A stretch of DNA of 64,000 nt from the NCBI RefSeq assembly GCF_021155765.1, contig NC_060106.1:16704031-16768030 (forward strand), in the 5' to 3' direction. This document shows positions 50,947 through 61,497 of the stretch, piece by piece. This DNA is from Diprion similis. Lineage: Eukaryota > Arthropoda > Insecta > Hymenoptera > Diprionidae. Below the pieces are notes generated by a model, which was given only the letters and a program-made list of their open reading frames with translations, was not told where the DNA came from and ran no database searches. Positions within the stretch are counted from its first letter, which is position 1. Every line of letters begins with the position of its first letter. The position numbers and the translations under genes were made by a program.

Positions 50947-53900
50947 ATGGCAACTGCAATGGATATTGATAGTGATTGGGTCCTTGAGACGGTCCTTGGC
51001 TCTGGCGGTTTTGGGATCGTTGAGCTTTGGAGAAATACTCATACTGGGAACAAAATAGGTGAGCTCAGTATTGCCGATCCTGAAATAAAAGGATGTTCAA
51101 TAAACGTTCCTTTATCACTTGATTGTTGCGCATTGTCGCTTAATTTTCAGCAGCGATGAGGTATACTAGGTATATTATTCATTGTAGTTTTAACTAGAAT
51201 AATTAGTATTGATGACATTGTACATTTAGCAATAAAGAAGTGTAAATCTGGCGATGCTCAATTAACTGAGAGGCAGAGGGAACGATGGGTGGACGAGGTT
51301 GATAAAATGAATCAATTGAAACACCAAAATATTGTCGGTACCAGGCCTTTGCCAGATGAACTCAAAAACGGTGTCGGGTCACTGCCTGTACTCTGCATGG
51401 AATACTGTTCGAAAGGAGATCTCAGATTTGTAATTTTGCTGTTGAAATATTTGTGTATATAAAAGTAATGTGAATAAAATAATGGTTCGAATTTTATGCC
51501 TGATCGAGTCAACGTGTATGCAATAATTTCCATAACCGTTTTCCATTGAATCATGTTATTATTGATTGTAGGTATTGAGCAAGAGTGAGAATTGGGCGGG
51601 CTTGGCAGAACCAGATGCCATGCAAATATTTCGCGACGTCGCAAGTGCCATCAGTTACCTCCACTTTCAGAAAATAACACACAGAGATTTGAAGCCTGAA
51701 AATGTAGTGTTGCAAGAGTGGAATAATAAGGTAATATTATCGTTTATATTTATATATTCTGTTATCTTATATTCATAATATTTTTTAAATCATTATTCAC
51801 CTTACAGATAATCTACAAATTAATTGATCTTGGTTACGCCAAGGAACTGGGACACGATAGTATCTGCGCATCTGCTGTTGGAACGTTAAATTATGTTGCT
51901 CCAGAAATATTATGGGCAGAGAAATATACTTGTTCTGTTGATTACTGGAGCTTAGGAATTTTGTTTTACGAAGTAATAACTGGCTCTAGACCATTTTTGC
52001 CAAACGAAACGAGTCCTATAGAATGGTAAAAAAATTTCAAGTGAAAATACCACAATCATTCAAAACTGTTCCTCGCTTGAGATTTATCAACTTTCCATAT
52101 CCAGGAAGAAACACATCTCACGCAAATCAAACGATGATATATGTGTCCAATATGAAAATGGCGACGTGGTTTATAAGCAAGATATTCAAGATACCACTGA
52201 TATATCACCGTAAGATAATGCACATTTGATTCAATCTTTAATGAAAATAAGAAATTATTTAAAGATCATTATAATATGCATACTTTTATTCAGATTGTTC
52301 TGATGATATTTTTTATATTACTATTGCATCAGATGCATCAGGAATGGTTTGAAAGATTGGTTCAGAACTGTTCTACAATGGGATCCGAAAAAACGTGGGC
52401 GACAATGTCAGAAGAATGGTACCGAAGTCATGGTTGTTTTTTCCATGCTTGCGCAAATTTTATCCAAGAAGGTACATCTGAAACATGAAAAATCAAATCT
52501 CAATGAAAATTGATTGCAACTTATCAATTGTGCTGATTTTTTTGTTCGATGTACAGGTGATCCATGTCTTCTGTGTACCACATTATCGTATATTTCATTA
52601 CGAAATATCGAGTGCTACCACTCTTAAGCAACTGAGATGTTTTATCGAGCAAGATACTCAAATCAATATTTCTAGTCAAGAATTACTTGACCCAGACGGT
52701 AGTCTTCTCAAGGATGATGGAATTATAAAATTAAGCACCCTACAAGTGAGTATGTGAATGCTCAGAATAATTGCACTTTTATTGGAAAGTCATTGACCTC
52801 TGAAGGATTGTCTCTGTAATGATCCAGGGTTTGAAATTGTTGCCTTTCTAAAGACTTCGAGGACAGTAAAATGAGTAGAGGTACACATGGGCAGGGTGGA
52901 GAAGCCACTTCCATTCATGGTTGCGAGAAGAATTGAACACATGTCGCCTGACTATTTCGCACAATCGTTTTGTTCAATCCTTGCAATGTTGCCTTTTGTC
53001 TTGAATCGATGGCCCCTAATAAAATTCACTCAACTTTAGATAAGTTGATTATAGAACACCTAACTTCGGTATAAAAATTGTAATCCAAGTAACTCTACAG
53101 ACCTCGATGATGAAATACTTATCTTCTATGCATATACATAGGAATTAATAATTTCATCATCAGAGTCCGTAGAGTTACTTGGATTATAATCGCGCAGCCA
53201 GAGTCGGTTCTTTCATAATCATCCTCTCTAAAGTTAAGTGAATTCTATTAAGGACCATCGCAATAATGTCGCGAACGAATCTATTAAACTGTTAGTTAAT
53301 AGATCTCTTCTGTAAGATCCTATGTTGATGAATTCAAAAAAATGAATATAGAAATGTTTTTCCGATTGAAAAATTTAACCAGAATTTGTATAGTTGTATC
53401 TTATTTTCAGACTGTTTATTTCAGTCATTATATTGATTTCGGAATTTTTATTTATTCTAGGGTAAGTTACTAACGCTTTCCAAAAAAGAAAGTGTGCTGA
53501 CTGAAATACCTGATCCGGATGTGCCTTGCTTGGTTAGAAAAATCATTGAAACGCCCAAAATGACGATGACCAAGTATGAATTGCAGCGGTGCTACTCCGC
53601 TGCAATATTTTTTGTAAAAAAAGAAGCTCAACTGTTTCGATCTTACATATTGGCTCTGTGTATGAAAATGTTCGTAACTGTACATGCGATTAATAAAAAA
53701 ATTATTTTTCCTTGACATAGCATCTCTATTAATGAATTGTGCCACTAATATACCTATTATTATTGCAGCGATCTAGTCAACTCGAAATTCGATACTATAT
53801 TATCAAAGAAAGATCAGATGGCATCAGGCTTCAACTTACTACAGGCAGAATTTCATTCAATGTGTGAATTGGTACAAAATGATGTAACTAACGGCTTAGA

Positions 53901-55172
53901 CACATTGAAGAACGAAATCAAAAATCTAACACAGAAGCTGGAATTTCTCTCAGAAAGGGTCCGTGCTCTCAAAGCAAAATGTGATAAATTTTTACATGTA
54001 CGAAATATTTTAATCAAGCTCGGAGATATTGAATGGACAGCAGAATACAGGGAACTGTAAGTTAAGAAAACTACTGCACTATTTCTAATATTAATTTGAT
54101 GGGTTGCAAAAATATTTCGTGTTAATATCATTCGAAATTTCAGCTTAGAAAAAGCACAAGATATCGTTGAAAACTCTAAAACGCTCTCTGAGAAGAGTAA
54201 GCATCAACCAGTCCGTATGGCCAAGTTTATATTTGAACTTCTCAAATGTCGAAAAAATCTAATGAATAATAAACAACTCGTCGATATGAAAAGGTACATT
54301 ACCAAATTTTCACAACGCAAATATGTATGAAAAATCTCTCAAATGGAGGAGACTCGATTCTATACAATATTTTATCAATAACTCAATATTATGATTACTG
54401 CACTTGTGAATTTCTGACTGAATTCGAAAAGAGCAGCTTTGTCTGTTACTGTCAGTCATTCAATGCACTATAAATGTTTGATACCATTTCCATTCATTTT
54501 TTCAATTTTGTAGTGAAATTGATCACGTGTCCACGGCTCAAGCAGCTAAAGACTTTTCAAAGCAAGAAAAGTATGTTGAATCTGCTGTTGCATTGATTGA
54601 TGTTTACCGAGAACAAATTTCAAATTTGCGTAAGAAATGGGAAAATTACAAGCAAGTAGCTAGTTTCCCCGAAAATTTAGACAGCATGGATGTAGAATGT
54701 AACGCTGACGATAACCGTGAATTGGAATCTTCCGTACGAAGTCTGAATGAAGGAGATGGTTTGACCAGCGACCATGTTATCTATGATAACTTGGTAATAC
54801 GATACCTGTGAGTACTTATCTTGTGATAATTCCTTACCAATGAGTATTCATTTTCTTGATTACAATGGAATTCATAATATTCGATTACTGATTAGCGAAA
54901 AATGTGAAACCAGCATGGAGTTTGTGTTGTAGAATCATGTTACTTTTAGCAACGGTGTTCAATAGTCATGGTGAGATTTACTTTTCACGCGGGCATTTTT
55001 TCCCCAAAACTTGATGCCTCGACACATGTATAATCAGTTGTAGGAAATTTTCTATCGTATTAAAAACGTTGATTTAGCAACAATAAGGTATAATTATATT
55101 ATTTACAGGATGCATGACTTTATTTCCGAAACATATGAACAGTTCAAACAAATAATGAACCTAAATCCATAA
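50947..55172 (+). CDS. ird5: IKK-beta kinase (inhibitor of NF-kB kinase), 12 exons, about 704 aa
   Basis: Exons read by eye: 50947-51058, 51230-51429, 51572-51730, 51808-52025, 52105-52209, 52333-52471 (acceptor could be 52342), 52557-52745, 53461-53657, 53769-54056, 54144-54293, 54514-54807 and 55109-55172. The kinase phosphorylates IkB/Relish-type substrates in NF-kB immune signalling. Visible are the glycine loop GSGGFG (18-23), IAIK lysine K40, HRDLKPEN (141-148), the IKK-type DLG (164-166), and activation-loop serines S175 and S179 in [10 protein letters not shown], matching the two serines phosphorylated in mammalian IKK-beta. A ubiquitin-like domain follows (exons 6-8, with [17 protein letters not shown]), then a long helical scaffold/dimerisation region. 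Human length is about 756. I see no tryptophan-containing NEMO-binding motif at the C terminus, which ends MNLNP. The exon 8 donor is the least certain junction. Confidence 0.93.
53007..53260. repeat. Long imperfect inverted repeat in IKK-beta intron 7
   Basis: Arms of about 110-120 bp pair: the left arm starts near CGATGGCCCC (53,007) and the right arm ends near GGACCATCG (53,260). Shared inner blocks are AATCCAAGTAACTCTAC and GATGATGAAAT, with a loop of about 25-30 bp. The arms differ by small gaps. It is most likely a foldback MITE; it would form a strong hairpin in pre-mRNA. Confidence 0.8.
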
Positions 55173-55268
55173 GGAGGTGAAATCAAAGTGAAATAATAAT
55201 TCTGAATCTTACATTAAAATATATAAAACTACGTTTTATGTTAGTCAAATATTTTATTACCGATTTTT

Positions 55269-55274
55269 AATAAA
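55269..55274 (+). terminator. Likely poly(A) signal of IKK-beta
   Basis: AATAAA lies about 97 bp after the IKK-beta stop codon, in AT-rich DNA. It is before the convergent minus-strand gene at 55,504. Confidence 0.5.
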
Positions 55275-55503
55275 ATACATAATTGCTAAATGGTAGGTCT
55301 ATTATAAACCGTCTGTTATGAATTCTGATTTTATACAGTGTGATATTTGATACGAAAAATATAATACTTTCTTATGCAACACCTGTCTATTTCTTATACA
55401 TACATATTGTATACGAACAGAGCACGTGATTTATGATTGTAAATATTTACCTACAACTTACATATACAACTATGGAGTTTTTACAACAAATCAATAATTA
55501 ACA

Positions 55504-56012
55504 TTAGTTTTTACGGGGCAGATAATGCCGAACACCCCACTTGATGTTTGCTTTCTTGTCGGTCTTGACAAATGTGTAAACCGGGGCATCCATTTTGGTC
55601 ACTTTATCCTGTACCCGTTTTGGAATATTAGTGCGTGCTGTTATGAAAGAAACATAATTTTACATCTTATTAAAAAATCAAATCAATCCCTAGGTGAGTA
55701 TTCAATAACGTCTGTTTGTTCTCATGTATTGTACTTTTTTCTAGAATTATGATTTGTTTCCAGATTTCAGTACTTACGAATTTTAGCACCACACGCAATG
55801 CTGAATAAAACGGCAGTGGAACAAATGAGGATAATCTGTAAACATGAATCAAACGTAAGTAATACATTAGTGTTATCAAATCGTGTTGTCATAATACATC
55901 CGATCATATTTATATGCACGAATAATTTAAAGTTTTACAGACTTGTTGAGAAATTGTGCAATTATCACTACATTGGCGGACCAATTTCACTTACTAAACG
56001 TAAAACATCCAT
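55504..56012 (-). CDS. Small single-pass membrane protein, 69 aa, 3 exons, unrecognised
   Basis: Reading the minus strand, exons 56012-55995, 55835-55778 and 55637-55504 join with GT..AG sites and matching phases. The product is 69 residues: MDVLRL, a hydrophobic segment (about residues 4-24, including LIICSTAVLFSIACG-like sequence), then a basic tail ending VRHYLPRKN. An in-frame stop lies upstream of the ATG. The hydrophobic segment could be a signal anchor or a signal peptide. I do not recognise the family. Support is the consistent splicing and the Lys/Arg-rich, non-repetitive tail. It is convergent with IKK-beta, with stops about 330 bp apart. Without cDNA it remains a prediction. Confidence 0.6.
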
Positions 56013-57177
56013 TTCACTATTCGATCTAAAGTCTCTTTCTTCGATCAAAGTCTATTCAGTTCTGTACTTATGTTCCTACTGATAGAATCACAAGGCCTTG
56101 TCAGTTTCACAGAAAGTGACACGAATGAACGGTCTATACAATTATCTTTTTATTAAACTTTCTCTTGATTCACTCCAATTGTTTGGAGTAGTTTCAAATA
56201 ACTGTAACCAGAAGAGTTTCTAATTTTTTATCAATCAAAATAAAAGGCTACAAAAACCGCATCTGATGGAATATCATGAATGCTTAAAACACCAGGCATG
56301 TCTTTTTTTGGGTGAAAAATTAATTTTTGAGAATTTAAAGAAAACTCATTTTTTCTAAACATACAGATATTTCCATTTTATTACAAAGTTGTGCACACAT
56401 AATTGCTAGAATAAATTTAAATCAATTAACAATGATAAAATAAATATTCGCTAATCCTTTCCCGTGTATGGAAAAATTTATGTTCCGTTGTCATACGAGT
56501 TTCCTTCGTAATATCCAACATAATTAATTCATCGTACAAAACTCCCATGTAATTTTGTCTTGAGTGAAGAATTGTTGATTTCTGGAGCATTATTTAAGGG
56601 GATGCATTCTCTTGCGGCTATTTTCATAACACATTTTTTAATTTTTTATATTCTATTTACTGATTAACGAAAATGACACGAAGATCATGAACGGATCTGA
56701 AATCTTCAACTCTACCTTAACGTTAAGTACTTGAGGGAAATCTGATAAGATTCCAACGAAATTTGTAGCCTACCAATCGAAAGATGAACGTATTTAACAT
56801 TACGCTATACCTAGTTAATTGACTTGCTTCTTGCAGACATTCCCTGATCTCGTAGGAGGTACAATGAGATTTACATTAACCGATTTTGTTACCAAGACAG
56901 GTAGAAACACAAACAAGTAATGAAAATTTTCTTTTATTTCTAACTAGTTAGGTGCCAACTTGAATTAATACTTCAACTGAAAAGAGAAAAGTACAGGTAG
57001 AAGTCTGTGGTACAACCAATATTTTGTTTACGCGTCAATCATGTTGTCGTAACTACGCTGCTTATATTGGCAAGTTTTAGGAATTAGGATACAATGTCGA
57101 CTATGAGAGGGTTCAAATTTAAAAAAAAGATGTGAATGCATCACCTCAATTTACTAGTGTAATGAAAATCATGAGCT
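56013..57177. other. Intergenic, nothing recognised
   Basis: This AT-rich spacer lies between the 5' end of the small membrane-protein gene and the 3' end of SEC63. I see no exon, RNA gene or repeat. Confidence 0.5.
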
Positions 57178-57181
57178 TTAT
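57176..57181 (-). terminator. AATAAA overlapping the SEC63 stop codon
   Basis: On the minus strand, GAA TAA AGC contains AATAAA across the stop. If used as a poly(A) signal the 3' UTR would be very short; a more distal site at lower coordinates is also possible. Confidence 0.35.
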
Positions 57182-60100
57182 TCATTGTCACTGATGTCTT
57201 CGTCGGTCGTAAATTCGGAATGTTCATCACCAGCATCGACATCCTCCGCTGTTTCTTCGTCAGATATGTCCCATTGTGGGTGCTCTGTTGGTATCTCTGG
57301 CGCTTCTTTCACGTCCAGCTGTGAATGTGAAAATAATTGTGTAAAGTTTTATTATTTTCTATTTACTTCTTCTCTTCCATTTCAGGGTATCAATACGAGA
57401 ACTAAAACAACCAAAATTCACTCACTTTGATGTCTTGAGCTTGATCAAAGCCAATGTAGGAATCACTACGCAAGCATACAGTGAAGGTGTATAGACCTGG
57501 CCAGCGTGGTGCGGTAAACCGCAGCTGTACCTCTTCAAAAGTTGCCAGTGATGTCACATGAACAGGTGCGGTGAGTAGAGTATGACTTTTGCGATCACAA
57601 ATGTAAACCCACCAATATTCCTGCTTTGCTTCTGGGAACAAAGGGCAATGCACTTCGTGCGAGAGCTTGCTTCTTCCCTCTAGGATCTTTTCTCGCTTTG
57701 AAATTCTTTGCTGAAATCTGGTACAACAAACATGAATTTTGAATAAGTCATTATATATATTATAATAAGAGACCATTAGCCAATGTCCATATACGCATAA
57801 AAAAAGTTTTACCTCTCCCATTCAGTATCGTCATCGTCAACCGCAGAGTCCTTTTTATCATGCGAACTTTCTTCATCGTCACTTCTTTCCGAATCCAATT
57901 CAGTGTCACTAGCATCTGAACCGCCTTCCTTGCTTGGATCTTTTTCTGCTTTAGCTTCATCCTTTCTCCTGGCATTTGGCGTATTGTTTTGTTGAGCCGA
58001 AGTTGCCGTTGCTTGCGCTTGAACTGGTGCCGCCTTCTGTGGTGGTGCTTTCTTATTTGAACCTTTTTTGTTCGACTTTTTAGGACCCTTTCTTTGCCTC
58101 ACCCATGCGGGTTTCTTAAGAGTTTGATTTTCTTCTTCCACAGCCTCTTCATTTCCTTCTCCAGCAGCACCAGATTTGCTATCATCGATTATTGTTTGTT
58201 CCTTCACAGTATTATCACCAAACAAATGTTTCATATCTTTACGTGTCAAAGACACGGTGACTGTAACTATTGCTCCGGCTGTATATACAGTTGGGTTCTC
58301 ATCGTCAATGACTGAAATGAATAAAAAGCATCAGTAGTTGTCATATTTAGATTTCTTGTAATAGTGAGTAAAAGTTGTCAACATAAGTACAAACCTTCTG
58401 AGCGAACTTTAAATTCAATATACGGCATGCTGCCAAGAACTTTCATGATATCTTCATATTGACTATCGGTTAGAGCCCTAAGAATCTGACGCCTCTCTTC
58501 CCCCTTCAACTGCGCGAACTGTTGCAGACTTTTGATTTGACGCTAGAAAAAAAAACAATTCGGTTATTCAGTATGTAATCAAGTCATGCCATAATTTCAA
58601 GTAATTTCTGATACAACAGCGATTTACATACCTTTTTGGCAAGGAAGTACTTAAGATTATCATCTGTAATATGGGGTAATTGAAGAAGTGGATTCCTAAA
58701 TTCCCAGAATCCTTGTACAATCATAGGGCACAACTTCATGCAGTTTTCAATAGTTTCAATACTCGGTAACCGTTGAACTAGAAAAGTGAAAATTCGTAGT
58801 TAACAATCGAAGGTAATTTAAACCTTTCCATTACACATAAGATTATGTCTATTATACTTACTACGTCTGGCATACGCTAATAATATCAACTGATTTACGC
58901 AAGTAACCATTTCTTGTATGAGGTAAGGACACTTTTTAACAATATATTGACGGTCTTTCTCTAATGTTTCCGGATTTAATGGCATCCGAGATAAATGAGC
59001 ATGAAGTAATGCTCTTGCCTTAAGTGAATAAAGGTAGCACAAGGGCCTCTCTTTGTTCTTAGCTCCTAGGTTACTGATCTGCTTTATAAGCTGTAAAAGC
59101 GAAACCAGTCAGACAATGGCGATAGCTTAAAAAATGTGAAAACTTGTCCAATTAGTGGTAGACGAAAAACTTACAGCAGGAACCTCTTCATTGTCACCTG
59201 GTCTTTCTACAATCTCGTTGTTACGCCCCTTGTAGAATTCATAAGATGCAGCCAGAATCATTATTACCCGTTTTAATGTCATGGAAGGGGTTTTGTGGAA
59301 GAAGAAATAATACAATTGTGTGGTATCCAGCAGCACCTGTATCACAATTGTTATGCAGTCATAGTATTCAAGGATGTAATATTTTTTCAGATATTAGGTG
59401 AGGGGAAGAACCTGTTTACCTGGTCGCCAGAGTATCGGATACTTCGGTACCACCACATTCCAACGACAGTTGGTAATGCAACCATAAATACAAGAGCATA
59501 CAGCCCTAGTACCCAAACCGAGTTTTCTTTTTCTACGATCCACGAGGGCAGAGCTATTCCAAAACTCATGGCCCCGGGACCATCCGGATTTCCATATTTT
59601 TCCCAATTTTTTCTCGCTTCATCGTCAGTCAGGGCCTGATAGGCTGTAAAAAATAAAATTTTAAAATATGCATGTTTGGAACCGTATGTATAAATATTTT
59701 CCTGGGCCAAATTTTAATTACCTTTGGTTAATTTCATAAATGCTTTTTCATTTCCAGTTTCCTTGTCTGGATGGAGGATCAGTGATAATTTCCTGTATGC
59801 TTTTTTGATTTCACTTTGTGACGATCCCTAAAATTAAGACATATCAGCAGTGGACTTTAATTACTCTAAAGCATAGATTAAGGTTTAATGGAAAAAAGAA
59901 AAGCTAATATTATTCACCGATGGAACTCCCAATATTTCAAATGGATCAAAGTTTGCCATTTCATAGTCAAACTGGGAAACTTTATACGCCAACAATAACA
60001 GTATGACCCAGCCAAGGATGATGAGGGATTTCCTACGATATGGAAAAGTATTTCACTATGTTATTGCTTCTTTAACATAATTAATATGGCACATATTTTT

Positions 60101-60935
60101 TTTTCTAACATTTCGAAAGATGTCTTACGTGAGTAATGCTTTGGTTTCTTTCCAAGGCTCGCTTGATTGCAAAATGATCTTTTTCTTTTTACATCCATCG
60201 CATTGGCATTCTCTCGAGAGTAGTTCAGGATCTGTTCGAAAAACAAAAGTAGTAAAATTAGAATAATTCTGCTTGTGGAATTTTTTCTCAACAAAATTGA
60301 AATGTTGTTATTAAAATTTTGACAATTTCTAGCAAACTACCATGGATGAAACTTGCTCGCTAACTTGAGGCGCTAGAATCTCTACCGATATATTCTGTGA
60401 CACTTTTTCAAGTATGAAAAATCAAGAAAAAACAGAACACAAGATAAAAGAAAATGGGAACGCAGGTTAAGCAGCTGCTATTAAAGAAGCATAAACAGCG
60501 AACTTATTCGTGCATAAAATCGGTTAATCTTGAGTCCATTTCAAGGGCGGGTCATTGCCCTTTCGTTAATAACCAATTGAAGCCTGTTTACAAAATCTGA
60601 ATGACGAATACAGGTGGTGGGATCATAATGACACAGTTATTGCCGATGCTAGTAATCACGCGCACGACGGTATCGGGTGATCTTTGAGGAAAACACCGTT
60701 CGTTATAACGGATCGGTGCGATGAAAATCGTGCGAAACGGTTAAACAGACAATGATGAGAATAATCGAAGAGAAAACAATAACCGGATAAAAGGTTGATT
60801 GATATTCTAACCTTGTTTCGGCCGACGTGGCCACAAATAGTATGTCCCAGGTATCAGTAGCAGAGCCAAGAATGATAGAAGAAAGTAAAAAAACGTTCCA
60901 CCGCTTTCGTCGTATTGAAATTTCTGTCCACTCAT
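57178..60935 (-). CDS. Sec63: SEC63 translocation protein, 12 exons, about 762 aa
   Basis: Exons by eye: 60935-60812, 60231-60129, 60032-59918, 59827-59722, 59643-59420, 59336-59175, 59090-58862, 58777-58632, 58542-58395, 58311-57813, 57717-57426 and 57318-57178; all phases agree. SEC63 is an ER membrane J-protein that works with Sec61/Sec62 and recruits BiP for protein translocation. The start GQKFQYDESGGTFFYFLLSF is characteristic. Three membrane segments are visible (about 14-31, 77-91, 193-213), and a lumenal J domain between the second and third has the HPD motif at about 133-135. The cytosolic Brl/Sec63 domain follows, with a Lys- and acid-rich insert in exon 10 and an acidic C-terminal tail ending SDNE. 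The length matches human SEC63 (760). The stop TAA overlaps an AATAAA. It is divergent from TRAIP. Confidence 0.97.
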
Positions 60936-61497
60936 TTTAAACCTATTTAATTATTTTTACTTGTTTATTGTAATTTCTGTAATCGGAATAACACCTAACT
61001 CCTCCTTCACTTGAATAAATATTCTATATTCTATGTTCGCGATGCCATAAGGACCGAGGTTATGTACGCTCGCGAACAGCCGCGTACAAACTCTTCGCTA
61101 TCTTGATATCTTCACGACTCGACGTCGTCATTCACAGTCATTCATGGGTGTGCGGCAGGCCAGCAACGCAGCTGCCAACTCATCAGCTAGCAAAGTAACC
61201 ATGACTGAACCATTTAATTTCTGGTTATTTCGCGGGAATCATTGTCTGTCTGCGATATTGGCAGCCTTGCTTTCGAGAGCGGTTACGCAGCTATGTTCAG
61301 GGAAACCGAATGCCGGACGAGATCTGAAAGTTGAATTAAACGGTGTGTTGTGATCCCGGTGTCTGAAGTTCAGTCCGACTTCGTTTTCAGTGAATCGTAG
61401 GTGACAGGGCCTATTTTTACAAATCATGTATAATCCGATCGACGGCATTTCGTCCTAGGCTCTAGCCTGAATTTTTTTATTGATAATCGACGAGACG
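60936..61497. promoter_or_regulatory. Divergent SEC63/TRAIP promoter region
   Basis: These 562 bp separate the two start codons, which point in opposite directions. The middle (about 61,040-61,340) is richer in CG than its surroundings. I see no clear TATA box. A 69-codon plus-strand frame (61,144-61,353) lies within it. It has no recognisable motif, so I leave it unassigned; it could be an upstream ORF of TRAIP. Confidence 0.5.

Noticed and set aside
52023-52110. Apparent stop or frameshift in IKK-beta at an A7 run (TGG TAA AAA AAT)
   Set aside because: A 79-bp intron (52,026-52,104, GTAAAA..CCATATCCAG) restores a kinase-domain reading with the expected length and spacing, so no mutation is needed.
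61239-61448. Minus-strand ORF opposite the 61,144 frame
   Set aside because: It is antisense in a promoter region, has no motif and depends on the CG-rich composition.
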